From NCBI RefSeq assembly GCF_001418225.1, contig NZ_LIPT01000006.1, positions 62,001 to 126,000 of the forward strand: a stretch of 64,000 bases of DNA, read 5' to 3'. Source of the stretch: Pannonibacter indicus (GTDB lineage Bacteria > Pseudomonadota > Alphaproteobacteria > Rhizobiales > Stappiaceae). Under the pieces are notes generated by a model. That model made no database searches, was not told the origin of the DNA, and saw only the letters and a list, made by a program, of their open reading frames with translations. This document shows positions 45,962 to 55,994 of the stretch, piece by piece (position 1 is the first letter of the stretch; each line of letters opens with the position of its first letter). The position numbers and the translations under genes were made by a program.

Positions 45962-46267
45962 TCAGCCGGCCGGCTGGCTGACCTGACGGGCGCGCGGGTC
46001 CGGCTCATCCGGCGTGCGCGCTTCGATCGCGAGCGCATGCAGCCCTTCGGCGAAGAACTCCGCAGCCGCATCGTTGATGGCGCGGTGGCGGGCCACACGG
46101 CTCATTCCAGAGAAAGCCTCGGCCACGATACGGATGCGGAAATGGGTCTCGCCGCCCTCCCGCCATCCGCCGTGCCCCTTGTGCCGGTCCGATTCGTCCA
46201 GAACCTCCAGCGCAGCGGGGGAAAAGATCGAAGTCAGCCTTTCGGCCATGCGGGTCTTGATACTCAT
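45962..46267 (-). CDS. bolA: BolA family protein
   Basis: This 101-residue protein of the BolA/IbaG family works with monothiol glutaredoxins in iron-sulphur trafficking. The class II KH-like fold is seen in HFRIRIVAEAFSGMSRVARH, with RVARHRAINDAAAEFFAEG helix following and the invariant His. The N-terminal segment SPAALEVLDESDRHKGHGGW is typical. It is convergent with the CorC-like gene and divergent from the J-domain gene. Confidence 0.94.
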   Translation of the reverse strand: MSIKTRMAERLTSIFSPAALEVLDESDRHKGHGGWREGGETHFRIRIVAEAFSGMSRVARHRAINDAAAEFFAEGLHALAIEARTPDEPDPRARQVSQPAG

Positions 46268-46411
46268 GGCATCCCGTGTGAGTTATGAGCTTCATGCCCT
46301 GTGGCACCGGCACCACGCACCGGACTGCAAGGCCTGTTCTGGTACTCATTCCTCCCCTTTATTGTCCGGGTCAACCTTGTTCCGGGCACAAGCGCTGTCC
46401 ATAATCGCTGC

Positions 46412-47002
46412 ATGAAACTGGATTCCAAAATCTTCGACCGCATACGCGTCAAGCCGGACAGGGACCGGCTCGAAGAAGACACCTATCCCACCTGCCAGTT
46501 TCCGGGGTGCAGCCGCCCCGGAACCCATCGCGCGCCGCAAGGCCGCGACCGGGAAGGCATGTTCTTCAATTTCTGCGTCGACCATGTGCGCGAATACAAC
46601 AAGTCCTACAATTATTTCTCCGGCATGAGCGACGATGCGGTGCGCGCCTATCAGAAGGAATCACTCACCGGCCACCGTCCCACGTGGAAAATGGGCGTCA
46701 ACCGGCAGGCAGCTGACGGGCCGGACGGGTTCGATCCGAGGGCCACGGTCCGCCAGCGCGCCCATGCGCGGCAAAATGCCGGACATGTGTCGCGCGCAAG
46801 AAAGCTACTGGCCCTTGAAAAGCGGTCCTTTGATGTGCTCAATCTTCCCGGAGAGGCACGCGGAGACGAAATCAAGGCGCGCTACAAGGAATTGGTGAAA
46901 TTGCATCATCCGGATGCCAATGGCGGGGATCGTTCTTCCGAGGACCGCCTGCGGGAAATCATTCAGGCCTACAACGTCCTGAAGAAAGCCGGTTTCTGTT
47001 AG
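46412..47002 (+). CDS. J-domain protein with N-terminal zinc-like motif
   Basis: This 196-residue DnaJ-like protein should stimulate an Hsp70. The J domain is at the C terminus (residues about 135-196): FDVLNLPGEARGDEIKARYK, then HHPDAN (HPD motif) and an IIQAYNVLKKAG helix. The N-terminal 70 residues contain TYPTCQFPGCSRPGTHRAPQ and FFNFCVDHVREYN, with Cys/His spacing suggesting metal binding. It precedes cobS, the standard rhizobial order. Its client is unknown. Confidence 0.93.
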   Translation: MKLDSKIFDRIRVKPDRDRLEEDTYPTCQFPGCSRPGTHRAPQGRDREGMFFNFCVDHVREYNKSYNYFSGMSDDAVRAYQKESLTGHRPTWKMGVNRQAADGPDGFDPRATVRQRAHARQNAGHVSRARKLLALEKRSFDVLNLPGEARGDEIKARYKELVKLHHPDANGGDRSSEDRLREIIQAYNVLKKAGFC

Positions 47003-47068
47003 CCCGCCGTTCCGCGGGCATCCCCCCAACGACCCTGACCCCGGCCCGGCCGTGGCAGCGGAGGACCG

Positions 47069-48055
47069 ATGACTGATACGAAGACTGTGGCTGAAAATAC
47101 GCCTGACACCGAAATCTCCGTCGAGGAAGTCTTCGGCTTCCAGAGCACCCTGCGCGTGCCGGCCTACAGGACGGCCAACGAATATGTGCCGGAAGCCGAC
47201 CCGGACTACCTGTTCGACCGCGTCACGACCCTTGCGATCCTCGCCGGCTTTGCCCGCAACCGCCGCGTGATGGTGACCGGCTACCACGGCACCGGCAAGT
47301 CGACCCACATCGAGCAGGTCGCTGCCCGCCTCAACTGGCCTTGCGTGCGTGTCAACCTCGACAGCCACATCAGCCGCATCGACCTCATCGGCAAGGACGC
47401 CATCGTCCTGCGTGACGGCAAGCAGGTGACCGAATTCCGCGATGGCATCCTGCCCTGGGCCTACCAGAACAACGTCGCCCTCGTGTTCGACGAATATGAC
47501 GCAGGCCGCCCCGACGTGATGTTCGTGATCCAGCGCGTGCTGGAATCCTCCGGCCGCCTGACGCTGCTCGACCAGAACCGCGTCCTGCGTCCGCACCCCT
47601 ATTTCCGCCTGTTCGCCACCGCCAACACCATCGGCCTTGGCGACACCTCCGGCCTCTACCACGGCACGCAGCAGCTCAATCAGGCGCAGATGGACCGCTG
47701 GTCGATCGTGACAACTCTGAACTATCTGCCGCATGATAACGAGGTGGAGATCGTGCTGGCCAAGGCCAAGCACTTCCAGGGCGCGGCAGGCCGCAACACC
47801 GTGTCGCGCATGGTGCGCCTTGCCGACATGACCCGCAGCGCCTTCGTCAATGGCGACCTCTCCACCGTGATGAGCCCGCGTACGGTCATCACCTGGGCCG
47901 AGAACTGCGAGATTTTCGGCGACGTCGGCTTCTCCTTCCGCCTGACCTTCCTCAACAAGTGCGACGAGACCGAGCGCACGCTGGTGAGCGAGTTCTATCA
48001 GCGCTGCTTCGGTGAAGAGCTGCCGGAATCTTCCGTCAACATGGTCATGAGCTGA
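47069..48055 (+). CDS. cobS: Aerobic cobaltochelatase subunit CobS
   Basis: CobS is the AAA+ ATPase subunit of the CobNST complex that inserts cobalt into hydrogenobyrinic acid a,c-diamide in aerobic B12 synthesis. The 328-residue protein has Walker [11 protein letters not shown] (about residue 71), Walker [11 protein letters not shown], and the sensor stretch [26 protein letters not shown]-like RPHPYFRLF and a C-terminal AAA lid follow. The stop is five bases before cobT. Two downstream CobT and phytase-like genes complete a probable operon. Confidence 0.97.
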   Translation: MTDTKTVAENTPDTEISVEEVFGFQSTLRVPAYRTANEYVPEADPDYLFDRVTTLAILAGFARNRRVMVTGYHGTGKSTHIEQVAARLNWPCVRVNLDSHISRIDLIGKDAIVLRDGKQVTEFRDGILPWAYQNNVALVFDEYDAGRPDVMFVIQRVLESSGRLTLLDQNRVLRPHPYFRLFATANTIGLGDTSGLYHGTQQLNQAQMDRWSIVTTLNYLPHDNEVEIVLAKAKHFQGAAGRNTVSRMVRLADMTRSAFVNGDLSTVMSPRTVITWAENCEIFGDVGFSFRLTFLNKCDETERTLVSEFYQRCFGEELPESSVNMVMS

Positions 48056-48059
48056 GGCA

Positions 48060-49961
48060 ATGGCAGGTCCGGGCAGCAACAGCGGAGCCGGGGGCAAGGG
48101 GCAGCCGCCCACGGAGCCCTTCAAGCAGGCCCTCACCGGCACCATGCGTGCCATTGCGGGCAATCCGGAACTGGAGGTCATCTTCTCCGGTGACCGTCCG
48201 GGCCTTGCCCCCAATGCGGCGCGCCTGCCCGAACCGGCACGCAAGCCGGGTCTGCGGGAGCTGACGATCACCCGCGGACTGGGTGATTCCATGGCCCTGC
48301 GCATGGCCTGCCACGACGTGAAGGTGCATCAGCGCCACGCGCCGAAAGCTCCCGATGCACGGCAGATCTATGATGCGGTCGAGCAGGCCCGCTGCGAGGC
48401 GGTGGGCGCGGCCCGCATGCCTGGCGTTGCCAGCAATCTGGCCGCCATGCTGGATGACAGATACGTCCGCCTCGGCTCTGCCGATATCACCAGCCGCGAG
48501 GAGGCGCCGCTGGTCGATGCCCTGTCGCTGATGATCCGCGAGCGCCTGACCGGAGCCCCGCCGCCGCCAAGCGCCGGCAAGCTCGTCGACATGTGGCGCA
48601 GCTGGATCGAGCAGAAGGCCGGACACGATCTCGACCGGCTCGTCACCCGGTTTGAGGATCAGGCGGCCTTTGCCGGCCAGATGCGCAACGTGCTGAAGGC
48701 GCTCGACATGGCCGATGAGGCCGGCGACGAGAATGACGAGCACGACGATCCGGAGGAGAGCAACGAGCAGGGCCGCAACGAGGACGCGGAAACCGGCGGC
48801 GAAGCGGAAGAAGACACTGGCGGCGACGAAAGCGTGCCGCAGGAAACGGAGATGACCGGCGAGGAAATGGAGGCCGGCGACACCGAAGCCTCCGAATCCG
48901 GCTCCATGGAAATGGATCAGGAAGACCTCGATGCGGATGCGGAGGAGCCCGGCGAGAACCAGCGCCGTGAAGCCCCGCTGAGCAACCGCCCGGTCTCCGA
49001 TTACCGCATCTACACGCCCCGCTTCGACGAGGTGGTGACGGCGGAAGATCTGTGCGATGCGGCCGAACTCGACCGTCTGCGCGCCTTTCTCGACAAGCAG
49101 CTCGTCAACCTGCAGAGCGCCGTAGCCCGGCTTGCCAACCGCCTGCAGCGCAGGCTGATGGCTCAGCAGAACCGCTCCTGGGACTTCGATCTTGAGGAGG
49201 GTATCCTCGACACCGCCCGCCTGACGCGCGCGGTGACGGACCCGATGCAGCCGCTCGCCTTCAAGCAGGAGCGCGACACCAATTTCCGCGACACGGTGGT
49301 GACGCTGCTTCTCGACAATTCCGGCTCCATGCGCGGCCGCCCGATCACCGTGGCGGCCGCCTGCGCCGATATTCTGGCCCGCACGCTGGAGCGCTGCGGC
49401 GTGAAGGTGGAAATCCTCGGCTTCACCACCAGGGCCTGGAAGGGCGGCCAGTCCCGCGAGGCCTGGCTTGCCGCCGGAAAGCCGGCTCAGCCGGGCCGCC
49501 TCAACGATCTGCGCCACATCATCTACAAGGCGGCAGATGCCCCTTGGCGGCGGGCACGGCGCAATCTCGGCCTGATGATGCGCGAAGGCCTCTTGAAGGA
49601 AAACATCGACGGCGAGGCGCTGGACTGGGCGCACCGCCGCCTGCTGGCGCGGACCGAAAACCGCCGCATCCTGATGATGATCTCCGATGGCGCGCCCGTG
49701 GACGACTGCACCCTGTCGGTCAATCCGGGCAACTATCTGGAGCGGCACCTGCGTTTCGTCATTGATGAAATCGAGAACCGGTCGCCCGTGGAACTGATCG
49801 CCATCGGCATCGGCCATGACGTGACGCGCTACTATTCGCGCGCGGTGACGATCGTCGATGCGGAGGAACTGGCCGGCGCCATGACCGAGCAGCTCGCCGA
49901 CCTGTTCCAGGACACCAATGTGGGCGCAGTGCCCCAGCGCGGGCGGCGCAAGCGCGCATGA
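48060..49961 (+). CDS. cobT: Aerobic cobaltochelatase subunit CobT
   Basis: CobT pairs with CobS as a chelatase scaffold. The 633-residue protein has a very acidic linker at about residues 218-305 ([20 protein letters not shown] and following), typical of CobT. The C-terminal VWA domain has the MIDAS motif [12 protein letters not shown] at about residue 417, and [20 protein letters not shown] later. The start is ATG 48060. It overlaps the next gene by four bases (ATGA). The large subunit CobN is not in this window. Confidence 0.97.
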   Translation: MAGPGSNSGAGGKGQPPTEPFKQALTGTMRAIAGNPELEVIFSGDRPGLAPNAARLPEPARKPGLRELTITRGLGDSMALRMACHDVKVHQRHAPKAPDARQIYDAVEQARCEAVGAARMPGVASNLAAMLDDRYVRLGSADITSREEAPLVDALSLMIRERLTGAPPPPSAGKLVDMWRSWIEQKAGHDLDRLVTRFEDQAAFAGQMRNVLKALDMADEAGDENDEHDDPEESNEQGRNEDAETGGEAEEDTGGDESVPQETEMTGEEMEAGDTEASESGSMEMDQEDLDADAEEPGENQRREAPLSNRPVSDYRIYTPRFDEVVTAEDLCDAAELDRLRAFLDKQLVNLQSAVARLANRLQRRLMAQQNRSWDFDLEEGILDTARLTRAVTDPMQPLAFKQERDTNFRDTVVTLLLDNSGSMRGRPITVAAACADILARTLERCGVKVEILGFTTRAWKGGQSREAWLAAGKPAQPGRLNDLRHIIYKAADAPWRRARRNLGLMMREGLLKENIDGEALDWAHRRLLARTENRRILMMISDGAPVDDCTLSVNPGNYLERHLRFVIDEIENRSPVELIAIGIGHDVTRYYSRAVTIVDAEELAGAMTEQLADLFQDTNVGAVPQRGRRKRA

Positions 49962-50998
49962 GGAAGGCCTGGCTGGCGGCGGCAGCCGCCGTCCTGCTGG
50001 CCTTCACCGGTGCGGCAGGCCTTCCGGAGGCCCATGCCGCACCGCTGCTGCAGGACGGGGAAAGCCTCTCCATCCGCACGCGGCCAATCACGCAGTTTCA
50101 GCGCGGCAGCGATGCAACCCGCTTTGGCAAGCTCACCTTTCTGGGCGGGCTGGACCTGTCCTTGCCTGCCAAGAAATATGGCGGCATCTCCGCCCTGATC
50201 ACGCTGGAGGGCGGAACGTCCCATCTGGCGGTGACCGATGACGCCCGCTGGATTGCCTTTGAGCTGCAGCAGGACGCCAACGGCCGCCCGCTGGGCATCG
50301 TGTCTGCCCGCACCGCCCTTGCACTCGACCCGAAGGGCACCGCCCTGCAAAACAGCAATGCCTGGGACACGGAAGGCATGACGCTTGGCATCAACGGCAA
50401 GCGGACGGAACTGTTCGTCAGTGTGGAGCGGGTCAACCGCATCTACCGCTTTGCCTGGCCGCTGACGTCAGGCAAGGCCAAGGCCCTGTCGCAGGTGGAA
50501 ACGCCGGAAGGCTTCCGCAAACTGCGCGGCAACAAGGGACCGGAGGCACTGGCAGGCTCGGCCCTGTCCAGCCCGCTGAAGGGCGGTCTCGTTGCCATCG
50601 GTGAACGCCACCCGGATGCGGCGAAGAACGCCCTGCCCGGCTTCATCATCGGCGGGCCATTGGCGGGCAGTTTCGAGATCGAGCGCTCCGGCGAGTTCGA
50701 TGCCACGGAGGCCGAGTTCCTGCCGGGTGGCGATCTGCTGCTGCTGGAGCGGCGCTTCAACATGCAGGACTGGATCGGCATGCGCCTGCGCCGCTTCAAG
50801 GGCAGCGAGATCCGCCCCGGCGCAAAACTGAAGGGGGAAATCGTGCTGGAGGCAGGTCCCTCACATGAGATCGACAATATGGAAGCGCTCGGCATCCACA
50901 AGGATTCGGCCGGGCGCGTGATCCTGACCCTGATGTCGGACAACAACCGCTCGCTGCTGCAGCGCACGCTGCTGCTGCGGTTCAGGCTTGATGATTGA
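49958..50998 (+). CDS. Secreted esterase-like/phytase-family protein
   Basis: This 346-residue protein has a signal peptide ([20 protein letters not shown], cut near AHA) and a six-bladed propeller of the esterase-like phytase family: [50 protein letters not shown] and [20 protein letters not shown]. It begins in the last codon of cobT. This linkage with cobT is common in Rhizobiales, though its relation to cobalamin is not understood. It is a paralogue of the larger 21483-23696 gene in domain, not full-length. Confidence 0.9.
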   Translation: MRKAWLAAAAAVLLAFTGAAGLPEAHAAPLLQDGESLSIRTRPITQFQRGSDATRFGKLTFLGGLDLSLPAKKYGGISALITLEGGTSHLAVTDDARWIAFELQQDANGRPLGIVSARTALALDPKGTALQNSNAWDTEGMTLGINGKRTELFVSVERVNRIYRFAWPLTSGKAKALSQVETPEGFRKLRGNKGPEALAGSALSSPLKGGLVAIGERHPDAAKNALPGFIIGGPLAGSFEIERSGEFDATEAEFLPGGDLLLLERRFNMQDWIGMRLRRFKGSEIRPGAKLKGEIVLEAGPSHEIDNMEALGIHKDSAGRVILTLMSDNNRSLLQRTLLLRFRLDD

Positions 50999-51007
50999 AA
51001 CGGCAGA

Positions 51008-51673
51008 TCAGCGGGAGGCCGGTGCGGAGCCTGCGTCCTGCATTGGCCGGATGAACGCAAAGAGAATGCGGTAGGGTGCCAGCAGGAATAGGGCGACGGA
51101 AAGCTTCACCGTCAGATCGCCCAGGGCCCAGGAAATCCAGCGCGGCAGTTCCGCGGCGAAGATGCCGAAAAGCGGGGCGTTTTCAACGGCGAAGTCATCG
51201 TGATAGCCAAGCAGGCCGGTAAAGAGCGGCGAAAAGGCAATCGAAAAGAAGATCAGCGTATCCACCACCGAGCCGATAACCGACGAGACGAGCGGCGCTT
51301 TCCACCAGGCCGCGCGGCGCAGCCGGTTGAACAGCGTCACATCGAGAAGCTGGGCAATCAGGAAAGCCGAGCCGGAAGCCACCGCTAGGCGCGGCGTTGC
51401 CAGAACCACCGAAAGCAGCACCGCCAGCACAAAGCCGGCATAAACCACCCGGCGCGCAGCGGCAGGACCGAAGCGCCGGTTGGTGAGATCGGTGACAAGG
51501 AAGGCAGCCGGATAGGTGAAGGCGCCCCAGGTCAGCAGGTCGGCCAGCAGAAGGCCGCCCACCGTTCCCTCGACCGGAAACTGGACCAGAAAATTGGAGG
51601 CCACAACGACAATCGCCATCGCAAGCACTGCGATGGCGATATCACCATTGGAAATGGCGTTTGTCTTGCTCAT
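51008..51673 (-). CDS. Queuosine precursor transporter, YhhQ/VUT family
   Basis: This 221-residue inner membrane protein has about six helices and the VUT family stretches LLADLLTWGAFTYPAAFLVTD (in outline), NRRFGPAAARRVVYAGF and GSVVDTLIFFSIAF. It should import queuosine precursors such as preQ0 or preQ1. It starts at ATG 51673 and is 16 bases from rpmB in the same direction, after rpmB. It is convergent with the phytase-like gene. Confidence 0.9.
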   Translation of the reverse strand: MSKTNAISNGDIAIAVLAMAIVVVASNFLVQFPVEGTVGGLLLADLLTWGAFTYPAAFLVTDLTNRRFGPAAARRVVYAGFVLAVLLSVVLATPRLAVASGSAFLIAQLLDVTLFNRLRRAAWWKAPLVSSVIGSVVDTLIFFSIAFSPLFTGLLGYHDDFAVENAPLFGIFAAELPRWISWALGDLTVKLSVALFLLAPYRILFAFIRPMQDAGSAPASR

Positions 51674-51688
51674 CCGGCAAGAGCCAAA

Positions 51689-51979
51689 TCAGGCAGCGGC
51701 GGCCTGGCGGCGCTTGACTTCGGCCTTGATCAGGCGTGCCTTGCTGGACAGCTCGCAGTCAGCAGCCTTCAGAAGGAAGGCATCCAGGCCGCCACGGTGC
51801 TCGACCGAGCGCAGGGCGTGGGCGCTGATGCGCAGCTTGAACGTCTCACCCAGCGTGTCGCTGATGAGGGAAACGTTGCACAGGTTCGGCAGGAACCGGC
51901 GACGGGTCTTGTTGTTGGCGTGGGAAACGTTGTTCCCGGACATGACGTCCTTGCCGGAAAGCTCGCAACGGCGTGCCAT
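51689..51979 (-). CDS. rpmB: 50S ribosomal protein L28
   Basis: L28 is a 96-residue component of the large subunit. The start [20 protein letters not shown] is diagnostic, and [20 protein letters not shown] follows. The last part has [20 protein letters not shown]. It reads in the same direction as the queuosine transporter, 15 bases downstream. A strong promoter is found 120 bases upstream. Confidence 0.97.
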   Translation of the reverse strand: MARRCELSGKDVMSGNNVSHANNKTRRRFLPNLCNVSLISDTLGETFKLRISAHALRSVEHRGGLDAFLLKAADCELSSKARLIKAEVKRRQAAAA

Positions 51980-52356
51980 TGGATCACCCTTTTTCTACTG
52001 GCCGGGGCCGCTGGGACCCGGTACGGTTACAGCCGGTATGGAGCGGACCGCGAGGTCCGGCAACATCAAAACCGGCTCATTTCGGAAAAATCTGGCTCCC
52101 TATACTGGCCTTGGCGGTCAGCGTCAAGGCATCACCGCCTCAGGAAAGCGAAAGCTGCAAAATCCGATGCAGGATGCCGGAAATTAACCAAGCGGTTACC
52201 ATACCGCCGAACAATTGGCATGATGATGCCGTTCGCTGCGCGCCAGCCGCGCCGGAAGCACATGAAAGAATTCGCCAGGCAGGCAGCAAAGGGGCGGCGG
52301 CTCCTGCCAGGAAAAGTTGTCACCAGGCACCGGACAAGGTGCCGAGGAGGTTCGAC
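51980..52356. other. 377-base divergent region between rpmB and the DUF3108 gene
   Basis: The region holds a good promoter for rpmB (52099-52127) and a poorly defined upstream region for the DUF3108 gene. Long overlapping frames here lack ribosome sites and similarity. I see no further feature. Confidence 0.5.
52099..52127 (-). promoter_or_regulatory. Probable rpmB promoter
   Basis: On the reverse strand TTGACG (52127-52122) and TATAGG (52104-52099) are separated by exactly 17 bases, a close sigma70-type match. It lies about 120 bases before rpmB. Confidence 0.7.
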
Positions 52357-53223
52357 GTGTCGAGATACGTATTGAGCAGAAAGGCCGGAACCTTGCCCGC
52401 CACCCTTCGTGCGCTCGCCCTGACCTGCGCCACCGCCCTGCCCGTTTCGATGGCTTCCGCGGACGCAGGTGCCAAGACCGCCCGCATCGGCGGACTCTAT
52501 GACATCACGGTCGCGGGACTTGTCATCGGCAAGGGCAGCATGTCCATCGTGCTGCAGGGCAATGCCTATTCGGCCAAGGTCGGGCTTGAGCCCGCCGGTA
52601 TCGGCAGCCTGTTTTCCACCGGACGCGGCGGGGCAGAGGCCACCGGCTGGCTGGTGGGCGGCAAGGTGGTTCCGTCCAAATATTCCATGGCCTCGCAGGC
52701 AGCGAACCGCGATTTCTACGTGCTGATGACGCAGGGCTCCGGCAACATCCGCGAGGCAGAGGCCGCGCCCCCCTTCAAGCCGGTGCCGGACCGCATCGAA
52801 ATCACCAAGAAGCACCAGCAGAACGCCATGGACCCGCTGAGCGCCGCCGTGATGCCGGTCGCCACGGGCAAGGACGCGCTGGGGCCCGCCGCCTGCAATC
52901 GCAAGCTGCCCGTGTTTGACGGCTGGACCCGCTTCGACATCGAGATGGAATACAAGGAGATCAAGGAAGTCTCCGGCCGCGGCTATGACGGGCCCGTCGT
53001 CGTCTGCGGGGCGCGCTGGAAGGCGATTGCCGGCCACCGCCCGGGCAAGGAATCCGTCAAGCAGATGGAAGAGGCCCAGATGGAAGCCTGGCTGGCGCCA
53101 ATGGGCCGCAATGACGTGCTCATCCCCTACCGGATCGTCATGCCCACAGCCAGCGGCCAGATGGTTGTGGAAGCAACAAAGCTGAACATCAACGGCCCCG
53201 GACAGGATCAGGCTGCCCGCTGA
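52357..53223 (+). CDS. DUF3108 domain secreted protein
   Basis: This 288-residue protein has a signal peptide (residues about 12-35, RALALTCATALPVSMASA) followed by a DUF3108 domain: GGLYDITVAGLVIGKGSMSI, YSAKVGLEPAGIGSLFSTGRG in outline, and WTRFDIEMEYKEIKE. Proteins of this family are envelope-located and of unknown function. GTG 52357 is chosen because GAGGAGG is six bases upstream. Upstream open frame to 51973 has no support. It is followed by a weak hairpin (53255-53274). Confidence 0.83.
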   Translation: MSRYVLSRKAGTLPATLRALALTCATALPVSMASADAGAKTARIGGLYDITVAGLVIGKGSMSIVLQGNAYSAKVGLEPAGIGSLFSTGRGGAEATGWLVGGKVVPSKYSMASQAANRDFYVLMTQGSGNIREAEAAPPFKPVPDRIEITKKHQQNAMDPLSAAVMPVATGKDALGPAACNRKLPVFDGWTRFDIEMEYKEIKEVSGRGYDGPVVVCGARWKAIAGHRPGKESVKQMEEAQMEAWLAPMGRNDVLIPYRIVMPTASGQMVVEATKLNINGPGQDQAAR

Positions 53224-53432
53224 AGGCACGGATCTCCGGCCTTTTCAAAACAGGCCCCGGCGGTTTTGCCGGGGATCGCTTGCACGATCCTTAACCTCCT
53301 GATACAGCCCCGCTTGACTCATGGGGTCTTGCTCTCCAGTGTCGCGCCACAACATTAGACCCGGGACACACGGCGCGCGAAAGGTCCGGCCCTCTGCGGG
53401 CAGGACTGCGGCGGCCATCAGGTAAACGGTTC

Positions 53433-54386
53433 ATGCACAGCTATCTGGAATTTGAAAAACCCGTCGCCGACATCATCGGCAAGGCCCAGGAACTGCGCGC
53501 GCTGGCAGCGACCGGCGAAGCGGTGAACGTGGACGAGGAAGTCGGCCGCCTTGAAGCCAAGGCCAGCCAGACCCTCAACGACCTCTATTCCAAGCTGACC
53601 CCCTGGCAGAAGACGCTGGTGGCCCGCCATCCGGACCGCCCGCATGCGGCCCATTACATCCAGGGACTGATCGAGGATTTCACGCCGCTGGCCGGCGACC
53701 GCAAGTTCTCCGACGATCAGGCGATCATTGCCGGTTTCGGCCGCTTCCGGGGCCAGTCTGTCGCCATCCTGGCGCAGGAAAAGGGGTCGGATACGGAATC
53801 CCGCCTCAAGCACAATTTCGGCATGGCCCGTCCGGAAGGCTACCGCAAGTCGGTGCGCATCATGGATCTGGCCGACCAGTTCGGCATTCCGGTGCTGTCC
53901 TTCGTCGACACGGCCGGTGCCTATCCGGGCCTTGGCGCGGAAGAGCGCGGCCAGGCGGAAGCCATCGCCCGCTCTACCGACCGCTGCCTCAGCCTCGGCG
54001 TGCCGAACATTGCCACCGTCATCGGTGAAGGCGGCTCGGGCGGCGCCATCGCCATTGCCGCCACCAGCAAGGTGCTTATGCTGGAACACGCCATCTACAG
54101 CGTGATCTCCCCGGAAGGCGCAGCCTCGATCCTGTGGCGCGACAGCGCCAGGGCGCAGGAAGCGGCGACCAGCATGAAGATCACTGCACAGGACCTCCTG
54201 AAACTCGGCATCATCGACGGCATCATCGAAGAACCGGCGGGCGGCGCCCACCGCGCCCGTGAAACGGCCATCGACCGCACCGGCAAGGCGATCGAAGAGG
54301 CGCTGAAGTCCTTCGAGGGCCTGTCTGCCGATGAGGTCCGCAAGCTGCGCCGCGACAAGTTCCTCGCCATCGGCCGCAATCTCTGA
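53433..54386 (+). CDS. accA: Acetyl-CoA carboxylase carboxyltransferase subunit alpha
   Basis: AccA with AccD transfers carboxyl from biotin to acetyl-CoA in fatty acid synthesis. The 317-residue protein starts YLEFEKPVADIIGKAQELR. AILAQEKGSDTESRLKHNFG, then MARPEGYRKSVRIMDLADQF, FVDTAGAYPGLGAEERGQAE and GEGGSGGAIAIA form the crotonase-like core. ISPEGAASILWRD and later ITAQDLLKLGIIDGII are diagnostic. It ends at an intrinsic terminator. Confidence 0.97.
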   Translation: MHSYLEFEKPVADIIGKAQELRALAATGEAVNVDEEVGRLEAKASQTLNDLYSKLTPWQKTLVARHPDRPHAAHYIQGLIEDFTPLAGDRKFSDDQAIIAGFGRFRGQSVAILAQEKGSDTESRLKHNFGMARPEGYRKSVRIMDLADQFGIPVLSFVDTAGAYPGLGAEERGQAEAIARSTDRCLSLGVPNIATVIGEGGSGGAIAIAATSKVLMLEHAIYSVISPEGAASILWRDSARAQEAATSMKITAQDLLKLGIIDGIIEEPAGGAHRARETAIDRTGKAIEEALKSFEGLSADEVRKLRRDKFLAIGRNL

Positions 54387-54410
54387 GAGCTGCGCAGATG
54401 GAATCTTCTG

Positions 54411-54447
54411 AAACCGGTGCAGGGATGCCTGCGCCGGTTTTTGTTTT
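54411..54447 (+). terminator. accA intrinsic terminator
   Basis: Arms 54411-54423 and 54428-54440 pair at 12 of 13 positions with a GATG loop, followed by TTGTTTT. The hairpin is 24 bases after the accA stop. Confidence 0.85.
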
Positions 54448-54613
54448 GACCGGTTCATGCCCTCCACTCCCCGTTTTCTCTACGGTGATTTATGATCCAG
54501 CGTGGTACTGCCATCTTGCGGAAGAAGAGACGGCACCTTACCCTTGTGCCGGTGATGGCTTTGCCTGTCCTCAGCGGGAAGATGGGCAGTTTTTCTTTCA
54601 GGTGTGACGGCAG

Positions 54614-55981
54614 ATGGGCGTGATTGCCTTTCCAAAGATTCCGGGCCGCAAGGTGATCCGCCTGGCTGGCGCCCTGGCTGTGGCCACGCTTCTTGCCGGC
54701 TGCCAGTCGGGGGATGAATACGTTGCCTTCGGCCCCAAGCACCTGCGCGAGGTGCGCCCGGCAATCAAGGCGAAGTTCACCGAACTGAAGATGGATGCGC
54801 ACTCGCCCATCCTGATCCGCATCTTCAAGGAAGAAAGCACGCTTGAGGTCTGGAAGCAGAACCGGGAAGGCCGTTTTGCCCTGCTCCAAACCTTCGATAT
54901 CTGCAAGTGGTCCGGCGAGCTTGGACCGAAGATCAAGGAAGGTGACCGGCAGGCGCCGGAGGGTTTCTACGAGATCACGCCGGGGCTGATGAACCCGAAC
55001 TCCAGCTACCATCTTGCCTTCAACATGGGCTTCCCCAATGCCTATGACCGGGCGCACAACCGCACCGGCACGCATCTGATGGTGCATGGCGCCTGCTCCT
55101 CGCGCGGCTGTTATGCCATGACCGATCCGCAGATCGAGGACATCTATGCGCTGGCACGGGACAGCTTCAAGGGCGGGCAGCGGTCGTTCCAGGTGCAGGC
55201 GTTCCCCTTCCGCATGACGGCGGAAAACATGGCGCGGCACAATGACAGCCCGCACATGGATTTCTGGCGCATGCTGAAGGTGGGCTACGACCACTTCGAG
55301 GTGACGAAACAGGCGCCGAAGATCGATGTCTGCGAAAAGCAGTATGTGTTCAACGCCATGCCGCTGATGGCCAATGTGCCCTTCCGCGCCACGGCCAAAT
55401 GCCCGGCCTATGAAGTCCCGCAGGCCATCCGCCTCGCCGTGGAAGCCAAGCAGAAGAAGGACGCTGAGGCCTTCGAAGTGGCGATGGCCAATATCCGGGA
55501 AGAGGCGGAGCGCGAAAAGCGCGCCAAGGAACGCGCTGCCCTGATCGCCTCTATCGTCAACCCGAAGTTCGGCAGCCATAGCAAGCCGGAAGAGGCAGGC
55601 GAACAGGCGGCTGCCGCGACGTCTGCCGAAGAGGCTCCAGCAACACCGGCCTCCACCGGCGGCGTCTTCGCCAGCCTTTTTGCCTCGAAAGCCGCCCAGC
55701 CGGCAGAGACAACACCTGGCGAACCCGGGCAGACCGCCGCCAGTGCGGCATCACCTGCGGCCTCTCAAGCAGCCTCTCAGGCAGCCACCCCTGCCGCAGC
55801 AAAGCCGCAGCCCGCAGCGGAGGTGACCGCAACGGCCTTCGCTCCGGACGCTCAGGCTGGTGAACAGAAGCCCGGCTTCTTCAAGCGCTGGCTGAGTTTC
55901 AGCGGCTCGCAAGACGATGACACCACCCCGCCCCAGGTCGACCTGACCACCGTCACCACGGCGCCGCGGGTAAAGCCCTGA
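54614..55981 (+). CDS. L,D-transpeptidase family lipoprotein with long Ala/Pro tail
   Basis: This 455-residue protein has a signal with lipobox (VATLLAGCQ). The L,D-transpeptidase (YkuD/YafK-type) fold is around residues 50-190: IRIFKEESTLEVWKQ, then HLMVHGACSSRGCYAM with the catalytic Cys at about residue 166 in SRGCYAM. It should cross-link or anchor peptidoglycan. About 130 C-terminal residues are low complexity, rich in Ala, Pro, Ser and Gln, ending in FFKRWLSFSGSQDDDTTPPQ. No binding domain was recognised. Its start lies just after GTGTGACGGCAG. Confidence 0.9.
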   Translation: MGVIAFPKIPGRKVIRLAGALAVATLLAGCQSGDEYVAFGPKHLREVRPAIKAKFTELKMDAHSPILIRIFKEESTLEVWKQNREGRFALLQTFDICKWSGELGPKIKEGDRQAPEGFYEITPGLMNPNSSYHLAFNMGFPNAYDRAHNRTGTHLMVHGACSSRGCYAMTDPQIEDIYALARDSFKGGQRSFQVQAFPFRMTAENMARHNDSPHMDFWRMLKVGYDHFEVTKQAPKIDVCEKQYVFNAMPLMANVPFRATAKCPAYEVPQAIRLAVEAKQKKDAEAFEVAMANIREEAEREKRAKERAALIASIVNPKFGSHSKPEEAGEQAAAATSAEEAPATPASTGGVFASLFASKAAQPAETTPGEPGQTAASAASPAASQAASQAATPAAAKPQPAAEVTATAFAPDAQAGEQKPGFFKRWLSFSGSQDDDTTPPQVDLTTVTTAPRVKP

Positions 55982-55994
55982 ACCCCGCGGAACC

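Noticed and set aside
48715-48975. Very acidic stretch in cobT as a sign of frameshift or foreign insertion
   Set aside because: An acidic linker at this position is characteristic of CobT proteins.
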